Translations under genes and position numbers: made by a program
NCBI GenBank assembly: GCA_016875595.1
Contig: VGPI01000051.1
Coordinates: 1-11,329, forward strand
Source of the DNA: Candidatus Cloacimonadota bacterium
Lineage (GTDB): Bacteria; Cloacimonadota; Cloacimonadia; Cloacimonadales; Cloacimonadaceae
Direction of reading: 5' to 3'
DNA: 11,329 nucleotides
The notes under the pieces: generated by a model
The model's input: only the letters and a program-made list of their open reading frames with translations
Told to the model about the DNA's origin: nothing
The model's database searches: none
Part shown: positions 1-7,113 of the stretch, piece by piece
Numbering within the stretch: the first letter of the stretch is position 1
How the letters are laid out: every line of letters begins with the position of its first letter

Positions 1-84
1 TATCAGACAGAGTATAACTCCGTAGAAGAGGACGTGATAGGATAACGCTGCCACACACAGCCAGAAGATAGTCAGCAAAATCAT
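1..84 (-). CDS. Partial CDS: N-terminus of a membrane-anchored protein, probably a GT2-type glycosyltransferase
   Basis: The first 28 codons of a minus-strand gene are visible before the left edge; the rest lies outside the window. They read without a stop as a hydrophobic segment, with FWLCVAALSYHVLFYGVILC at residues 7-26, i.e. a membrane helix starting almost at the first residue. Family 2 glycosyltransferases in polysaccharide clusters often begin this way (FWLSxxLLxYxYxGYP-like), so that is the likely identity, but no catalytic domain is visible. I chose ATG at 82-84 because AAGGA (plus 95-99) sits 10 nt upstream and the hydrophobic stretch starts there. An in-frame ATG at 130-132 would add 16 polar residues but has no clear ribosome binding site; the frame is closed by a TGA at 142-144. 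The gene lies 72 nt downstream of the GT9 gene, on the same strand, and probably belongs to the same operon. Another membrane protein of the pathway is possible. Confidence 0.6.
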   Translation of the reverse strand, partial: MILLTIFWLCVAALSYHVLFYGVILCLI

Positions 85-94
85 AAGGTCATTT

Positions 95-99
95 TCCTT
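95..99 (-). promoter_or_regulatory. Ribosome binding site of the partial left-edge gene
   Basis: The minus strand reads AAAGGAAAATGACCTTATG, placing AAGGA 10 nt before the ATG at 84. This supports that start over the in-frame ATG at 132. The short ATG-ACC-TTA-TGA reading in between encodes only three residues and is disregarded. Confidence 0.45.
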
Positions 100-156
100 T
101 TGTTGATCAAACGGCGCATCAATAAGACACATGGATATTTGTCAAGACCTATCATT

Positions 157-1218
157 TCATTGCCTCTCGTCATAATCCTTTACTATGCCTTCGGCAACCA
201 ATTCCGGCGTTAAAGAACTGAGACATTCGGCTTGACAGCGGGTGATTTTCCGTTGGTTACACGGAGCACAGGGCAAGCTTGATCTGATCACTTTGGCACG
301 GGGATTTTGCGGTGCAGTTTGTCTTTCATCACCCGGACCGAATATGGTGTAGGTTCTGAGATGAAAACAAGAGGCAATATGCCCGATTCCGGAATCAGTG
401 TTGATCAGCAGGTGGCTTTGTTGCAAGGTGGCAGCGACGATGTCCAGTGATACATCAGTAAGCAAGGGGGAACCAGTGGATCTTGATATCATGTTCCCCT
501 CCTCCTTTTCGTCCGGACCGGCAATTATGTAAAACCCCCAATCTGGAAAGCGCGTTCTCAGCAGCGTTATCAAAGTAATGAAATACTCCGGGTTCCATCG
601 GCGATACCGGTTTTGGGCATTGCACCCAGGATGTATGGCAACGATAAACGAATGAGGGGAAAGCGCACTATTTAAAAAGCCAGTGGCAGCATCTGCACTG
701 TCTTTGCTGAAGTAATACCGGGTTCGAAACAAATCCCGAAACCGGATGTCAGTCGAGATCCGATCAAGGGGAGGAAACCGGAAAAGGAGTGCAAACAGAT
801 GATAATTCCCCAGCGTTCTCGATATCGCGGGATCGAACCTGCATTTGAGGGTATAGAATGATAAGGTTTGGGAACGGTAATCTCCACAGCGGATGCGGAT
901 GCCGGTCAGGAAAAGGTACAATCCCGCTTTAACCGGATTTATTCCCGAAGTAACGATAACCTGATCATACTTGGATCTGCGGATTGTTTTTATATCTTGC
1001 AACATCCGAAACACCGCATATCCGCATCTGTGCACGACGCCCATATATGGAGCTTTTTGGATCGGCAAGATGCTGGACCATTGAAATACGGCAAAATTAA
1101 GCCGATGACCGGGTTGAATGGCATGAAGCAACTCTAAAACTGGAGTCAGCAGAATCATATCTCCAATTCCCCATGTATGGAGGATCAGCGTCTTTCTTGT
1201 TGGCTCAATTGTGCTCAT
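157..1218 (-). CDS. Glycosyltransferase family 9 (ADP-heptose:LPS heptosyltransferase-like)
   Basis: This 353-aa protein is a GT-B glycosyltransferase of family GT9, which typically transfers heptose from ADP-heptose to lipopolysaccharide core or related glycans at the cytoplasmic face of the inner membrane. Visible marks are the N-terminal nucleotide-fold motif GIGDMILLTP (17-26), the mid-protein IHPGCN (195-200) and RRWNPEYF (206-213), GPDEKEE (234-240), the acceptor/nucleotide motif NTDSGIGHIA (273-282) and TIFGPGDERQTAP (291-303). A C-terminal cysteine cluster (C317, C320, C328, C332) matches a pattern common in GT9 members. Length is normal for the family and no signal peptide is seen. 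The ATG at 1218 overlaps the end of the upstream glycosyltransferase by 14 nt and has no strong Shine-Dalgarno, so translation is probably coupled. The true sugar donor cannot be read from the sequence; some GT9 enzymes use donors other than heptose. Confidence 0.88.
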   Translation of the reverse strand: MSTIEPTRKTLILHTWGIGDMILLTPVLELLHAIQPGHRLNFAVFQWSSILPIQKAPYMGVVHRCGYAVFRMLQDIKTIRRSKYDQVIVTSGINPVKAGLYLFLTGIRIRCGDYRSQTLSFYTLKCRFDPAISRTLGNYHLFALLFRFPPLDRISTDIRFRDLFRTRYYFSKDSADAATGFLNSALSPHSFIVAIHPGCNAQNRYRRWNPEYFITLITLLRTRFPDWGFYIIAGPDEKEEGNMISRSTGSPLLTDVSLDIVAATLQQSHLLINTDSGIGHIASCFHLRTYTIFGPGDERQTAPQNPRAKVIRSSLPCAPCNQRKITRCQAECLSSLTPELVAEGIVKDYDERQ

Positions 1219-2482
1219 AGATGCTTGTTAATTGGCGGGTTAGATATTGTCGCGAGAAGCGATCCTGGATATGGTCGCTATGATGTCCTGGAAATGGTTG
1301 AGCGAGAACCTTGATGAGGGCGTTCTTGATCGCTGTCCTATCAGATAGATGGGCATACTGACCAAGGTTGTGTGACTCGATCAGGTCTTTGATGATCCCT
1401 TGGGCAGGACCCAGAGCCAGGATTGGTCTTTGGAGGCGGATCAGCTCGAATAGTTTGCCCGTATAAACCCCCTCGGATTCCTTGTCGTCATTGATCACGA
1501 TCAGGTTCACCGTCGCTCCGGCAGCGATACTTAACGCTTCCTTGTGGGGCTTGTATCCCAGGAATCGATAGAATGGATAGGATTCCTGCCGGATCTGTTG
1601 CTCCACGATATCCGGCAGAGTACCCAGATGCAGTAATTGAAGATCGAGCTCTGGAATGTCCTTTATCACGCGCATTAGACTCAGGGGATTTCCCTTGAAA
1701 CTGTAAAACTTACCCATATAAACCAGGGTGGGTTTTACATGACTATGGGGCATAAGATTGGTAAAATCATCCTCATCGTAACCGTTGACTATGACCGAGG
1801 ATTTTGCTTTGAGCCACGGTAGCTTGGTGCAGTATCGATCACGGATATAATCCGTTACAAATACGGCATGATCGCAGTATCGAAGTATTTTATCGTCCCA
1901 GTGGCAGATGATCCTTTGCCGGAAAGCCAGAACATTTGTTTCAAACAAGGGCTCAAATTGCCAGGCATCCCGGTAATCAGCCACCCAATAGATCCTCGAG
2001 CCAAACAATCTCTTGAGCAGGATCCCGATCAGGAATGCCGAAAAGGGATAACCCGTGATGTAAACATTCTTCAGGCGGTAAGTCCTGATCAGTTTTACTG
2101 CCTTGCAGAAGGCAAATGGTACCCAACCGATTTGCTTGTCCAGCGGAAACAGAAGATCATTGATGATCTTGGTGAATTTCCAGAGTAGCCCTTTCACTGA
2201 ATATAACTTTGTCTCCATTCTATAGCGGATATCGGCAATGGCCTTGACACCTTTTGCGGGAATACCCCAGCTCGCTGTCTTGAACAGCCTAACCTCAGCC
2301 GGGACTTCATTTAACAGAGAATAGTCCAACACCGATTTGGGATATCTTGCCGGCGTTACCACATAGGGGTGCCATCCAGCTCTCACCAGATACTTGACGA
2401 ACTTCAAAGGACGCTGAACCCCGCTTTCTCCAACCGGAGGAAATTCATTGATCAGCATCAGGATCCGCTTATCGTTCTTCAT
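1205..2482 (-). CDS. Divergent GT4-like glycosyltransferase (group 1)
   Basis: This 425-aa cytosolic protein looks like a GT-B glycosyltransferase of the group-1/GT4 type found in exopolysaccharide and O-antigen clusters. The N-terminal half starts with RILMLINEFPPVGESGVQR (6-24), the FPP-type opening of this subgroup, and contains FPLDKQIGW (112-120) and ADYRDAW (168-174, like the DFRDPW motif of relatives). The C-terminal Rossmann half has NGYD (233-236), LVYMGKFYSFKGNP (253-266) and YTGKLFELIRLQRPILAL (340-357), the nucleotide-sugar end. The classical EX7E motif is not exact: E337 and E346 are eight residues apart. Donor and acceptor are unknown. It starts at ATG 2482, overlapping the upstream GT4 gene by 14 nt, with only a weak AGG close to the start, so coupled translation is likely. 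Its own stop overlaps the GT9 start by 14 nt. It probably adds one sugar of the repeat unit or core. Confidence 0.82.
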   Translation of the reverse strand: MKNDKRILMLINEFPPVGESGVQRPLKFVKYLVRAGWHPYVVTPARYPKSVLDYSLLNEVPAEVRLFKTASWGIPAKGVKAIADIRYRMETKLYSVKGLLWKFTKIINDLLFPLDKQIGWVPFAFCKAVKLIRTYRLKNVYITGYPFSAFLIGILLKRLFGSRIYWVADYRDAWQFEPLFETNVLAFRQRIICHWDDKILRYCDHAVFVTDYIRDRYCTKLPWLKAKSSVIVNGYDEDDFTNLMPHSHVKPTLVYMGKFYSFKGNPLSLMRVIKDIPELDLQLLHLGTLPDIVEQQIRQESYPFYRFLGYKPHKEALSIAAGATVNLIVINDDKESEGVYTGKLFELIRLQRPILALGPAQGIIKDLIESHNLGQYAHLSDRTAIKNALIKVLAQPFPGHHSDHIQDRFSRQYLTRQLTSIYEHN

Positions 2483-3680
2483 AGACCTGTCTCAATCGAT
2501 CACAAAGCTGTTCCAGACGGTACTGATCGTTGACCAGTTGTTTGCCTCTTTGGGCTATCGAGGCGGCGAACTCCCGGTCAATCACCAACCTCTGAATGCT
2601 GGCGACAATATCCTCTACGTTTCGGGGCCTGACCAGCAGCCCTTGGATGCCGTCCTGAATGATGCCGTCTATGCCCTGTCCTTTCACTCCCACTACCGGT
2701 AGTCCTGCTGCCATAGCCTCCAGATATACGATACCAAAGGTCTCGCTGTAACTGGGTAGAACAAAGGCATCAAACAAGGGTAGGAGATTACGGAAGACCT
2801 GGTTTTCCAATCTTCCGGTCAATAGGACCTGATCGCCGATACCAAGAACGGCAATCTCGTTCTCCAGTGTGGACCGGTATTCTCCATCGCCAATGATAAC
2901 CAGACGCAGCCCCTTCTGTGGAAAACGGGCAATTGCCTTTAACAACAAGTCAAATCCCTTGGTTTGTTTCAAATTTCCGGCACTGATGACCTTGAAGGTG
3001 GATGCTTGTAGAAACCGCTTGACCAGATCAATCGATGGATGTGAGAGGGGATCAACTTCACCAATGGCATTTCCGATGATGGAAACGGGAGTTTTACCTG
3101 CCCAGCACGAGACCATCTGCCTCAGCGGTTCATTCACCGTAAAGATATGTGTCCAATTCCGGTAGGTAATTCGAAGAGCATGCTCGTAGCATTGAGTTGT
3201 CACCCCTTTTGCCATCGCCTTCAAAGTACCCATAATACTGCCTAACGGGAGGTTCTTGCGTTCAAAATGGGGATGGGTTCTATTATTGTGAACAGTCAGA
3301 TAATGAGGGAGTCCAAGTTTCCGTAACAAAGGTGCCAGACATAACAACTCAGGAATGTGCCGGCAGTCATGAACGTGGACAAGATCCGGGCGGAAAGAAT
3401 GGATAATTCTCCTCAACTGCGGCAGTACATACCAGCGGTAACTGATCATTGATAAGAGATAAGCAAAGTCAGAGACAGGGAAATTGATCCGATGGACCGG
3501 AAATTCTTCTTTCACGATCTCATGATACGGACGAGCAGGGAAGTAGGTAGCAACCACCCTGACCTCATAATAATGACCCAGCATTTGTGCCTGTTGCTTA
3601 ACAAAAACGCCATTGATAGGATTCTGCTGGCTTGGATACATATCGCTTATTATCAGTAGCTTACGTTTTATTGGCTTCAC
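2469..3680 (-). CDS. Glycosyltransferase family 4 (group 1)
   Basis: This 403-aa protein is a canonical GT4 retaining glycosyltransferase with a GT-B fold. The N-terminal acceptor domain opens with LLIISDMYPSQQNPINGVFV (8-27) and has DLVHVHD (99-105). The C-terminal donor domain has VISAGNLKQTKGFDLLLKAI (231-250, with the phosphate-contacting K241), LVIIGDGEYRSTLE (260-273) and the EX7E signature E313-TFGIVYL-E321 followed by AMAAGLPVVG. Length is typical. The start is GTG at 3680, because a stop closes the frame just upstream (TAA at 3684-3686). GGAG (plus 3690-3693) lies 9 nt before it, and the first bases overlap the flippase stop as GTGA (4 nt). The sugar transferred cannot be predicted. 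Position right after the flippase and before two more transferases places it in assembly of the exported glycan. Confidence 0.92.
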   Translation of the reverse strand: MKPIKRKLLIISDMYPSQQNPINGVFVKQQAQMLGHYYEVRVVATYFPARPYHEIVKEEFPVHRINFPVSDFAYLLSMISYRWYVLPQLRRIIHSFRPDLVHVHDCRHIPELLCLAPLLRKLGLPHYLTVHNNRTHPHFERKNLPLGSIMGTLKAMAKGVTTQCYEHALRITYRNWTHIFTVNEPLRQMVSCWAGKTPVSIIGNAIGEVDPLSHPSIDLVKRFLQASTFKVISAGNLKQTKGFDLLLKAIARFPQKGLRLVIIGDGEYRSTLENEIAVLGIGDQVLLTGRLENQVFRNLLPLFDAFVLPSYSETFGIVYLEAMAAGLPVVGVKGQGIDGIIQDGIQGLLVRPRNVEDIVASIQRLVIDREFAASIAQRGKQLVNDQYRLEQLCDRLRQVYEER

Positions 3681-5017
3681 TGGTTAGAGCTCCGATGCAA
3701 AAACTTGCTCCGTGCATAATCCCGCAGTTCCAACAGATCAGCTTTCTTGAATACCAAATAACCCAGCATCTTTCCGCCTGAACTGCGATGTTCGTAGATG
3801 ATTATACTCAGGAACCACCAGGCATAGGCAACACTGGTGGCCATAGCAGCGCCATTGATACCCCAGATCGGGATAAAGATCAGGTTCATAATGATATTAG
3901 CCAGAAGCGCGATAGCCGGAAGGATGATGCTGATGATCGGGAATCCCTTGCTATTCAGATAGTTATTGAATAAGGAGCCGAAACTGAGGAAAAAACTGGC
4001 AGGGATCAACCACAGATAAACTTCGTAAACAGGGACAAACGCAATGCCATAAAAAGCGGCAAGGATAAATCTCCCCACCAGCACAAAAGCCAGATTTGCC
4101 ACACCCAGAATAATGAGAAACAACAATACCATGCGCCGCATGATATGCCACTTTTGCTCCAGGGAATCACTGTCCGACAGCTTGACCAGAAGCAAACCGC
4201 CCACGACATTGGAGGCAATCTGTAACACTTCAATGATATTGGCTGCGACAGAGTAAATACCTACCTCAGAAAAGTTTAGCATCCGCTTGATCAGGATGAT
4301 GTCAAACCGCATTAAAAACAGAATGAACAGCGACGATAAGAACACCCGGAATCCATAAGTATAGACCAGTTTTAAGAAATCCTTGTCCGGAAAAAGGAAA
4401 CGCACGTTCCACTGAGTTCGCCTCAGATAATAAATGAGAGAAAACAGATTTGAACACAGCATAACACTCATGACCCAGACCAATCTATCCGGCCAGTTGA
4501 AAACGATCAGACCGGTCAGCAGCAGCAATAGGAAAAGTAACGTGCTACCAAAATTGGACATGGAATGATCGAATACCTTGTCCATGCCAAGGTAAAGCCC
4601 TGAAAGCTGCATGTTAAATTTGGTGAAAGTGATGGTCAAGACCCACAAAAACATATACGGAGCACTAAACTGAAATCCGATCAAGGTGGACAGGGGCTTG
4701 ATCAGTAACAACCCTAGAATGACAAGAAACAGTGTTTCTACCACGTATGAAAAGGCAGACAAGGAAAAGAGCTGCTGTAAACGCAGTGGGTATTTTCGGA
4801 CAAAATATGGATAGCTACGATATACACCCAGATCCAATATCAGCCAGATAAATCCACTAATAGTAAGGAGATAACTGTACTTGCCCTTGAGTTCCACTCC
4901 CAGATACCTGGCAGATATCCAACTGACAAAAAACGAGATAAACATCACTATCAAGCGGAATGATCCACTCACCAGGATGTTCTTTTTGAGGTTAATTTCT
5001 TTCATCTGGACTGTCAT
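3677..5017 (-). CDS. Polysaccharide (O-antigen/Wzx-type) flippase, MOP superfamily
   Basis: This protein is very hydrophobic, with about a dozen predicted membrane segments, as expected for Wzx/PST-type flippases that move undecaprenyl-linked oligosaccharides from the cytoplasmic to the periplasmic leaflet. Family-like stretches include ARYLGVELKGKYSYLLT (38-54 counted from the upstream ATG), RFDIILIKRMLNFSEVGIYS (239-258), and FNNYLNSKGFP…PAIALLANIIMNLIFIPIWGINGAAMATSVAY (352-400). The C-terminal 35 residues are basic and polar, probably cytosolic. Three in-frame ATGs exist (5023, 5017, 5005). I chose 5017 because AGGA (plus 5025-5028) lies 7 nt before it; for 5023 the same AGGA would be only one base away. 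This gives 446 aa instead of 448. It is the first gene of the overlapping glycan cluster, preceded by a structured 256-nt gap, and its stop overlaps the next GTG start by 4 nt. No Wzy polymerase or ligase is in view. Confidence 0.9.
   Translation of the reverse strand: MTVQMKEINLKKNILVSGSFRLIVMFISFFVSWISARYLGVELKGKYSYLLTISGFIWLILDLGVYRSYPYFVRKYPLRLQQLFSLSAFSYVVETLFLVILGLLLIKPLSTLIGFQFSAPYMFLWVLTITFTKFNMQLSGLYLGMDKVFDHSMSNFGSTLLFLLLLLTGLIVFNWPDRLVWVMSVMLCSNLFSLIYYLRRTQWNVRFLFPDKDFLKLVYTYGFRVFLSSLFILFLMRFDIILIKRMLNFSEVGIYSVAANIIEVLQIASNVVGGLLLVKLSDSDSLEQKWHIMRRMVLLFLIILGVANLAFVLVGRFILAAFYGIAFVPVYEVYLWLIPASFFLSFGSLFNNYLNSKGFPIISIILPAIALLANIIMNLIFIPIWGINGAAMATSVAYAWWFLSIIIYEHRSSGGKMLGYLVFKKADLLELRDYARSKFLHRSSNQ
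3690..3693 (-). promoter_or_regulatory. Ribosome binding site for the GTG-started GT4 gene
   Basis: GGAG on the minus strand, inside the last codons of the flippase gene, stands 9 nt before the GTG at 3680. It supports use of this non-ATG start, the only plausible one because a TAA lies in frame directly upstream. Confidence 0.5.
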
Positions 5018-5024
5018 ACACATG

Positions 5025-5028
5025 TCCT
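5025..5028 (-). promoter_or_regulatory. Ribosome binding site that decides the flippase start
   Basis: The minus strand reads TTAGGACATGTGTATGACAG. AGGA is 7 nt before the ATG at 5017 but only 1 nt before the ATG at 5023, so the second ATG is the better start. Confidence 0.5.
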
Positions 5029-5152
5029 AAGCAATGAACACATCTCATATCATGATCACCCACGATTACAGGTACCGAAAGACGTAACGGCAGTACCTAC
5101 CCAGACTTGAGCAAACATGACCCAGCTCATCACAACCATGAGATCAAATATG

Positions 5153-5221
5153 ACGCAGGCAATATGCCCGCCAGACGATGACGCCTCACCGCTGGTTTCA
5201 AAGCGGGTATACTGCCTGCGT
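5153..5221 (-). repeat. Composite 69-nt inverted repeat / two-tier hairpin between the secreted-protein gene and the flippase
   Basis: The outer arms are 18 nt, 5153-5170 (acgcaggcaatatgcccg) and 5204-5221 (cgggtatactgcctgcgt), pairing at 16 Watson-Crick positions plus one G·U and one A·C. Inside, ccag/ctgg (5171-5174 and 5192-5195) and cgatga/tcaccg (5176-5181 and 5186-5191) form a second stem capped by a 4-base loop (5182-5185), with an 8-nt one-sided bulge (5196-5203). Counted on the minus strand, the direction of all genes, there are 25 Watson-Crick pairs, two G·U and one A·C; on the plus strand there are two A·C, so the transcribed strand folds slightly better. It lies 58 nt past the stop of the secreted-protein gene and about 135 nt before the flippase start. 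No clean U-run follows, so a simple intrinsic terminator is not assured. mRNA-stabilising 3' end, attenuator, small RNA or dispersed palindromic repeat are alternatives. Confidence 0.75.
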
Positions 5222-5248
5222 TCAAATCTATCGGATACTACTTACAAG

Positions 5249-5283
5249 GTAATGACTGATGCGCCAAAGCAACCTGTCATTAC
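5249..5283 (-). repeat. 8-bp inverted repeat spanning the stop codon of the secreted-protein gene
   Basis: gtaatgac (5249-5256) and gtcattac (5276-5283) are perfect inverted repeats separated by 19 nt; the second arm includes the TAA stop at 5280-5282. As RNA this could form a hairpin over the stop codon, but the loop is long and no U-run follows. It may be a processing or stability element or a chance match. Confidence 0.35.
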
Positions 5284-6956
5284 TTCATCAGGATCATTTT
5301 CTTGGTATTGGAATAAGTTCCCGATTTCATGCGGTAGAAATAGATTCCGCTACTTACAGTGATACCGTTGTCGTCGTCACCGTTCCAGACAACGCTGCTT
5401 TCGCCGGCTCTGTTGGTCTCAATATTGAATGATTTTACCAACTGACCCTTTTGGTTGTAAATACCGATCTGAACTGGTCCCGGTTGGTCGGTACGGAAAG
5501 CGATGGTAGTGGATGGATTGAAGGGATTGGGGTAATTATCGAGCAATTCAGTCTGGGCTACCACTCCCGGAACGTCTTCCACCGGAACTCCGCCAAAATC
5601 GCTGAGATAGCGCGCGGTCACCTGATATGTCTCATAGAATTGGATGCAGATCACTTTTACACCAAAAGCACTGGTCGGCAATGATGTCCCAATATAATCG
5701 GCATCATAGAAGCCGGTTCGAAATATGATCTGGCCGGACGGATCGGTGAGCGGATAATCCTGGCCATTGGCAAAACTACCGGTGGGATTCGCGAACTGGA
5801 CATTATTCAGCCGGATCAAACGTGCCTCATAGTTTTCCCAGTTGCCGATCACTTGTTGGATTGTAACATTGGGAGCAATCACGTTATTGTTGGTAGATGA
5901 TGCGGGTCCTGGATTCATAACCGGTGTGAACTGCAGCATATCGCGATAAGGGGCAATCGTGCCGACGATACCGGTGATCCCGTCATTGACATTGTATTGC
6001 GTTGACCATACTCCGCCCAGGTCATCCACCAGAATAGCTCCCTGTGCATCCTGAACATATTTCTGGTTACGGAAGGTCTGCTTGAAGGTCAGAATCACCT
6101 CACCGGTCACCATATAGACCGTAGTTCCGTCCTGCGGTTGATTTCTCAATTGCCCCAGATTGTTTACTGGAACCGGAAACGCGTAATTAGCAGTGGCGAT
6201 GCTACTGGGCTCGTGTCCCGCAGCATAAGCCCGGGCTTTAACGGTGGAAGTCGATGAAATCGGGATTGGTGTGGAGTAGAGCGATGAACTCTGTGTAGGA
6301 TCGGAGCCATTGGTCGTGTAGTAGATCGAAGCTCCGGTTGTGGCACAGGTAATCGATACATTAACCGGTGCGCCATAATATCCACCGCCCGGGGTGATCA
6401 CCGGTGTCGCTGCATAGGGTGTTCCTGAACCATAAGCAGTCCAGGTGATATTATCGATCGTCACCTGGCGATTGATGTCACCGCCCTGGATATTACGGAT
6501 CTCCATGGTAAACTCGCCCTGCACATTGATGCCGTTGACAGTAAATGTATGAACGGTCGGATCTGCTCCCGAAGCTCCTCCGAAGGTCTGTGAATCCGCC
6601 ACCCAAGTTCCATTGATTAAGAGCGCCAGCTGCCGGTCACCAACAGAAGTGTAGGCCTTTCTCATTTGTAGGGAGAAATTGGCAATACCATTGGCGATCG
6701 GACCGGATACGATCCGGCTGGGTACAGCAGATCTTCTCAGGATCATTCCATTGCCTTCGATTGAATTATCATTAGCACCAGCCACAGCGCCGGTCACATG
6801 ATAATAATACCATGTGATGCCATTATTACCGACAAAATCACCATCAATGTAATTCGTTCCGGTATAATCAAAGTTGTTGAAGGTCTCCAATCCCTGTGCC
6901 CATAATGCACCGGATAGCGCTATCAGGCAAAAGGCAAGCATTAGCAGGGTTCTCAT
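5280..6956 (-). CDS. Secreted multidomain protein with chitobiase-C-like domain and FlgD/type IX-like C-terminal sorting tail
   Basis: This 558-aa protein has an N-terminal signal peptide (MRTLLMLAFCLIALSGALWA, 1-20, likely cleaved before QG). Residues about 24-175 look like a beta-sandwich domain often found beside lamin-tail and nuclease modules (FNNFDYTGTNY…; QVTIDNITWTAY at 164-175). Residues about 183-260 match a chitobiase/beta-hexosaminidase C-terminal-like domain (ATPVITPGGGYYGAPV…IYYTTNGSDPT…VKARAYAAG). Residues about 265-455 resemble an OB-fold/DUF5689-like module (TVYMVTGEVILTF…YVQDAQGAILVDD). The end (NYPNPFNPSTTIAF at 474-487, SGIYFYRMKSG at 536-546, KKMILMK) is a FlgD-Ig-like/type A sorting-tail domain. 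No catalytic site is evident; binding or adhesion at the cell surface is the best guess. Start ATG 6956 follows a perfect AGGAGG four bases upstream. It stands between another sorting-tail protein gene and the glycan cluster, on the same strand. Confidence 0.85.
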   Translation of the reverse strand: MRTLLMLAFCLIALSGALWAQGLETFNNFDYTGTNYIDGDFVGNNGITWYYYHVTGAVAGANDNSIEGNGMILRRSAVPSRIVSGPIANGIANFSLQMRKAYTSVGDRQLALLINGTWVADSQTFGGASGADPTVHTFTVNGINVQGEFTMEIRNIQGGDINRQVTIDNITWTAYGSGTPYAATPVITPGGGYYGAPVNVSITCATTGASIYYTTNGSDPTQSSSLYSTPIPISSTSTVKARAYAAGHEPSSIATANYAFPVPVNNLGQLRNQPQDGTTVYMVTGEVILTFKQTFRNQKYVQDAQGAILVDDLGGVWSTQYNVNDGITGIVGTIAPYRDMLQFTPVMNPGPASSTNNNVIAPNVTIQQVIGNWENYEARLIRLNNVQFANPTGSFANGQDYPLTDPSGQIIFRTGFYDADYIGTSLPTSAFGVKVICIQFYETYQVTARYLSDFGGVPVEDVPGVVAQTELLDNYPNPFNPSTTIAFRTDQPGPVQIGIYNQKGQLVKSFNIETNRAGESSVVWNGDDDNGITVSSGIYFYRMKSGTYSNTKKMILMK

Positions 6957-6960
6957 AATT

Positions 6961-6966
6961 CCTCCT
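6961..6966 (-). promoter_or_regulatory. Strong ribosome binding site (AGGAGG) of the 558-aa secreted protein
   Basis: AGGAGG followed by AATT and the ATG at 6956. This is the strongest Shine-Dalgarno in the window and fixes the start immediately before the signal peptide. Confidence 0.75.
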
Positions 6967-7019
6967 ATGAAACTATGTAGATAAATATAATTTTCTAAGA
7001 TGCATCACTATTGGGTGTC

Positions 7020-7047
7020 ATTATCTTCACTTCCACAAATCAAGCAA
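7020..7047 (-). promoter_or_regulatory. Weak candidate promoter for the 558-aa secreted protein
   Basis: On the minus strand TTGCTT (plus 7042-7047) and GATAAT (plus 7020-7025) are 16 nt apart, about 65 nt before the start codon. The -10 box fits TATAAT at five of six bases, the -35 at only three. The -35 overlaps the small hairpin at 7044-7062. The lineage's promoter consensus is unknown, so this is only a candidate. Confidence 0.2.
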
Positions 7048-7062
7048 GAAAAATATTCTTGC
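7044..7062 (-). terminator. Perfect 7-bp hairpin, possible weak terminator or operator
   Basis: gcaagaa (7044-7050) and ttcttgc (7056-7062) pair perfectly around a 5-nt loop; on the minus strand two flanking G·U pairs extend the stem to nine. The following minus-strand bases, TTGATTT, are only partly T-rich. It lies about 300 nt past the stop of the 1304-aa gene and about 90 nt before the 558-aa gene, so it could end the first transcript or be a regulator site. Confidence 0.3.
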
Positions 7063-7097
7063 CCTCCGCTGCAAATCCAGGTTATCTTACTACAATA

Positions 7098-7113
7098 TAG
7101 TCAATTATGACTA
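7098..7113. repeat. 16-nt palindromic site in the intergenic gap
   Basis: tagtca (7098-7103) and tgacta (7108-7113) form 6-bp inverted arms around atta. Size and spacing resemble a dimeric regulator's half-sites, about 140 nt upstream of the 558-aa gene. No regulator gene is present in the window. Confidence 0.3.

Larger units (their letters stand above)
5024..5279. other. 256-nt gene-free gap, rich in short dyads
   Basis: No credible reading frame is present. Besides the 69-nt hairpin and the stop-codon repeat, I see aggtac/gtacct (5070-5075 and 5093-5098), ctcat/atgag (5126-5130 and 5138-5142) and the 8-base palindrome atcatgat (5049-5056). No convincing -35/-10 pair for the glycan operon was found on the minus strand, so whether transcription restarts here or reads through from the upstream gene is open. 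Confidence 0.5.

Noticed and set aside
85..156. Internal promoter (TTGACA on the minus strand, plus 141-146) before the left-edge gene
   Set aside because: The -35 is perfect, but no acceptable -10 box lies 16-18 nt downstream, and the gene is close enough to be co-transcribed with the GT9 gene.
317..380. Cysteine cluster in the GT9 protein as a novel metal site
   Set aside because: The cysteines are real (coded roughly around plus 220-270), but a C-x2-C…C-x3-C-like pattern is common in GT9 family members, so it is not new here.
5153..5221. Integron attC recombination site
   Set aside because: The two-tier hairpin shape is suggestive, but the ends lack the RYYYAAC and GTTRRRY core sequences and no integrase or gene cassettes are near.
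5200..5240. tRNA T-arm-like stretch (gttcaaat)
   Set aside because: The flanking bases do not pair into a T stem, and no acceptor, D or anticodon arms can be drawn around it.
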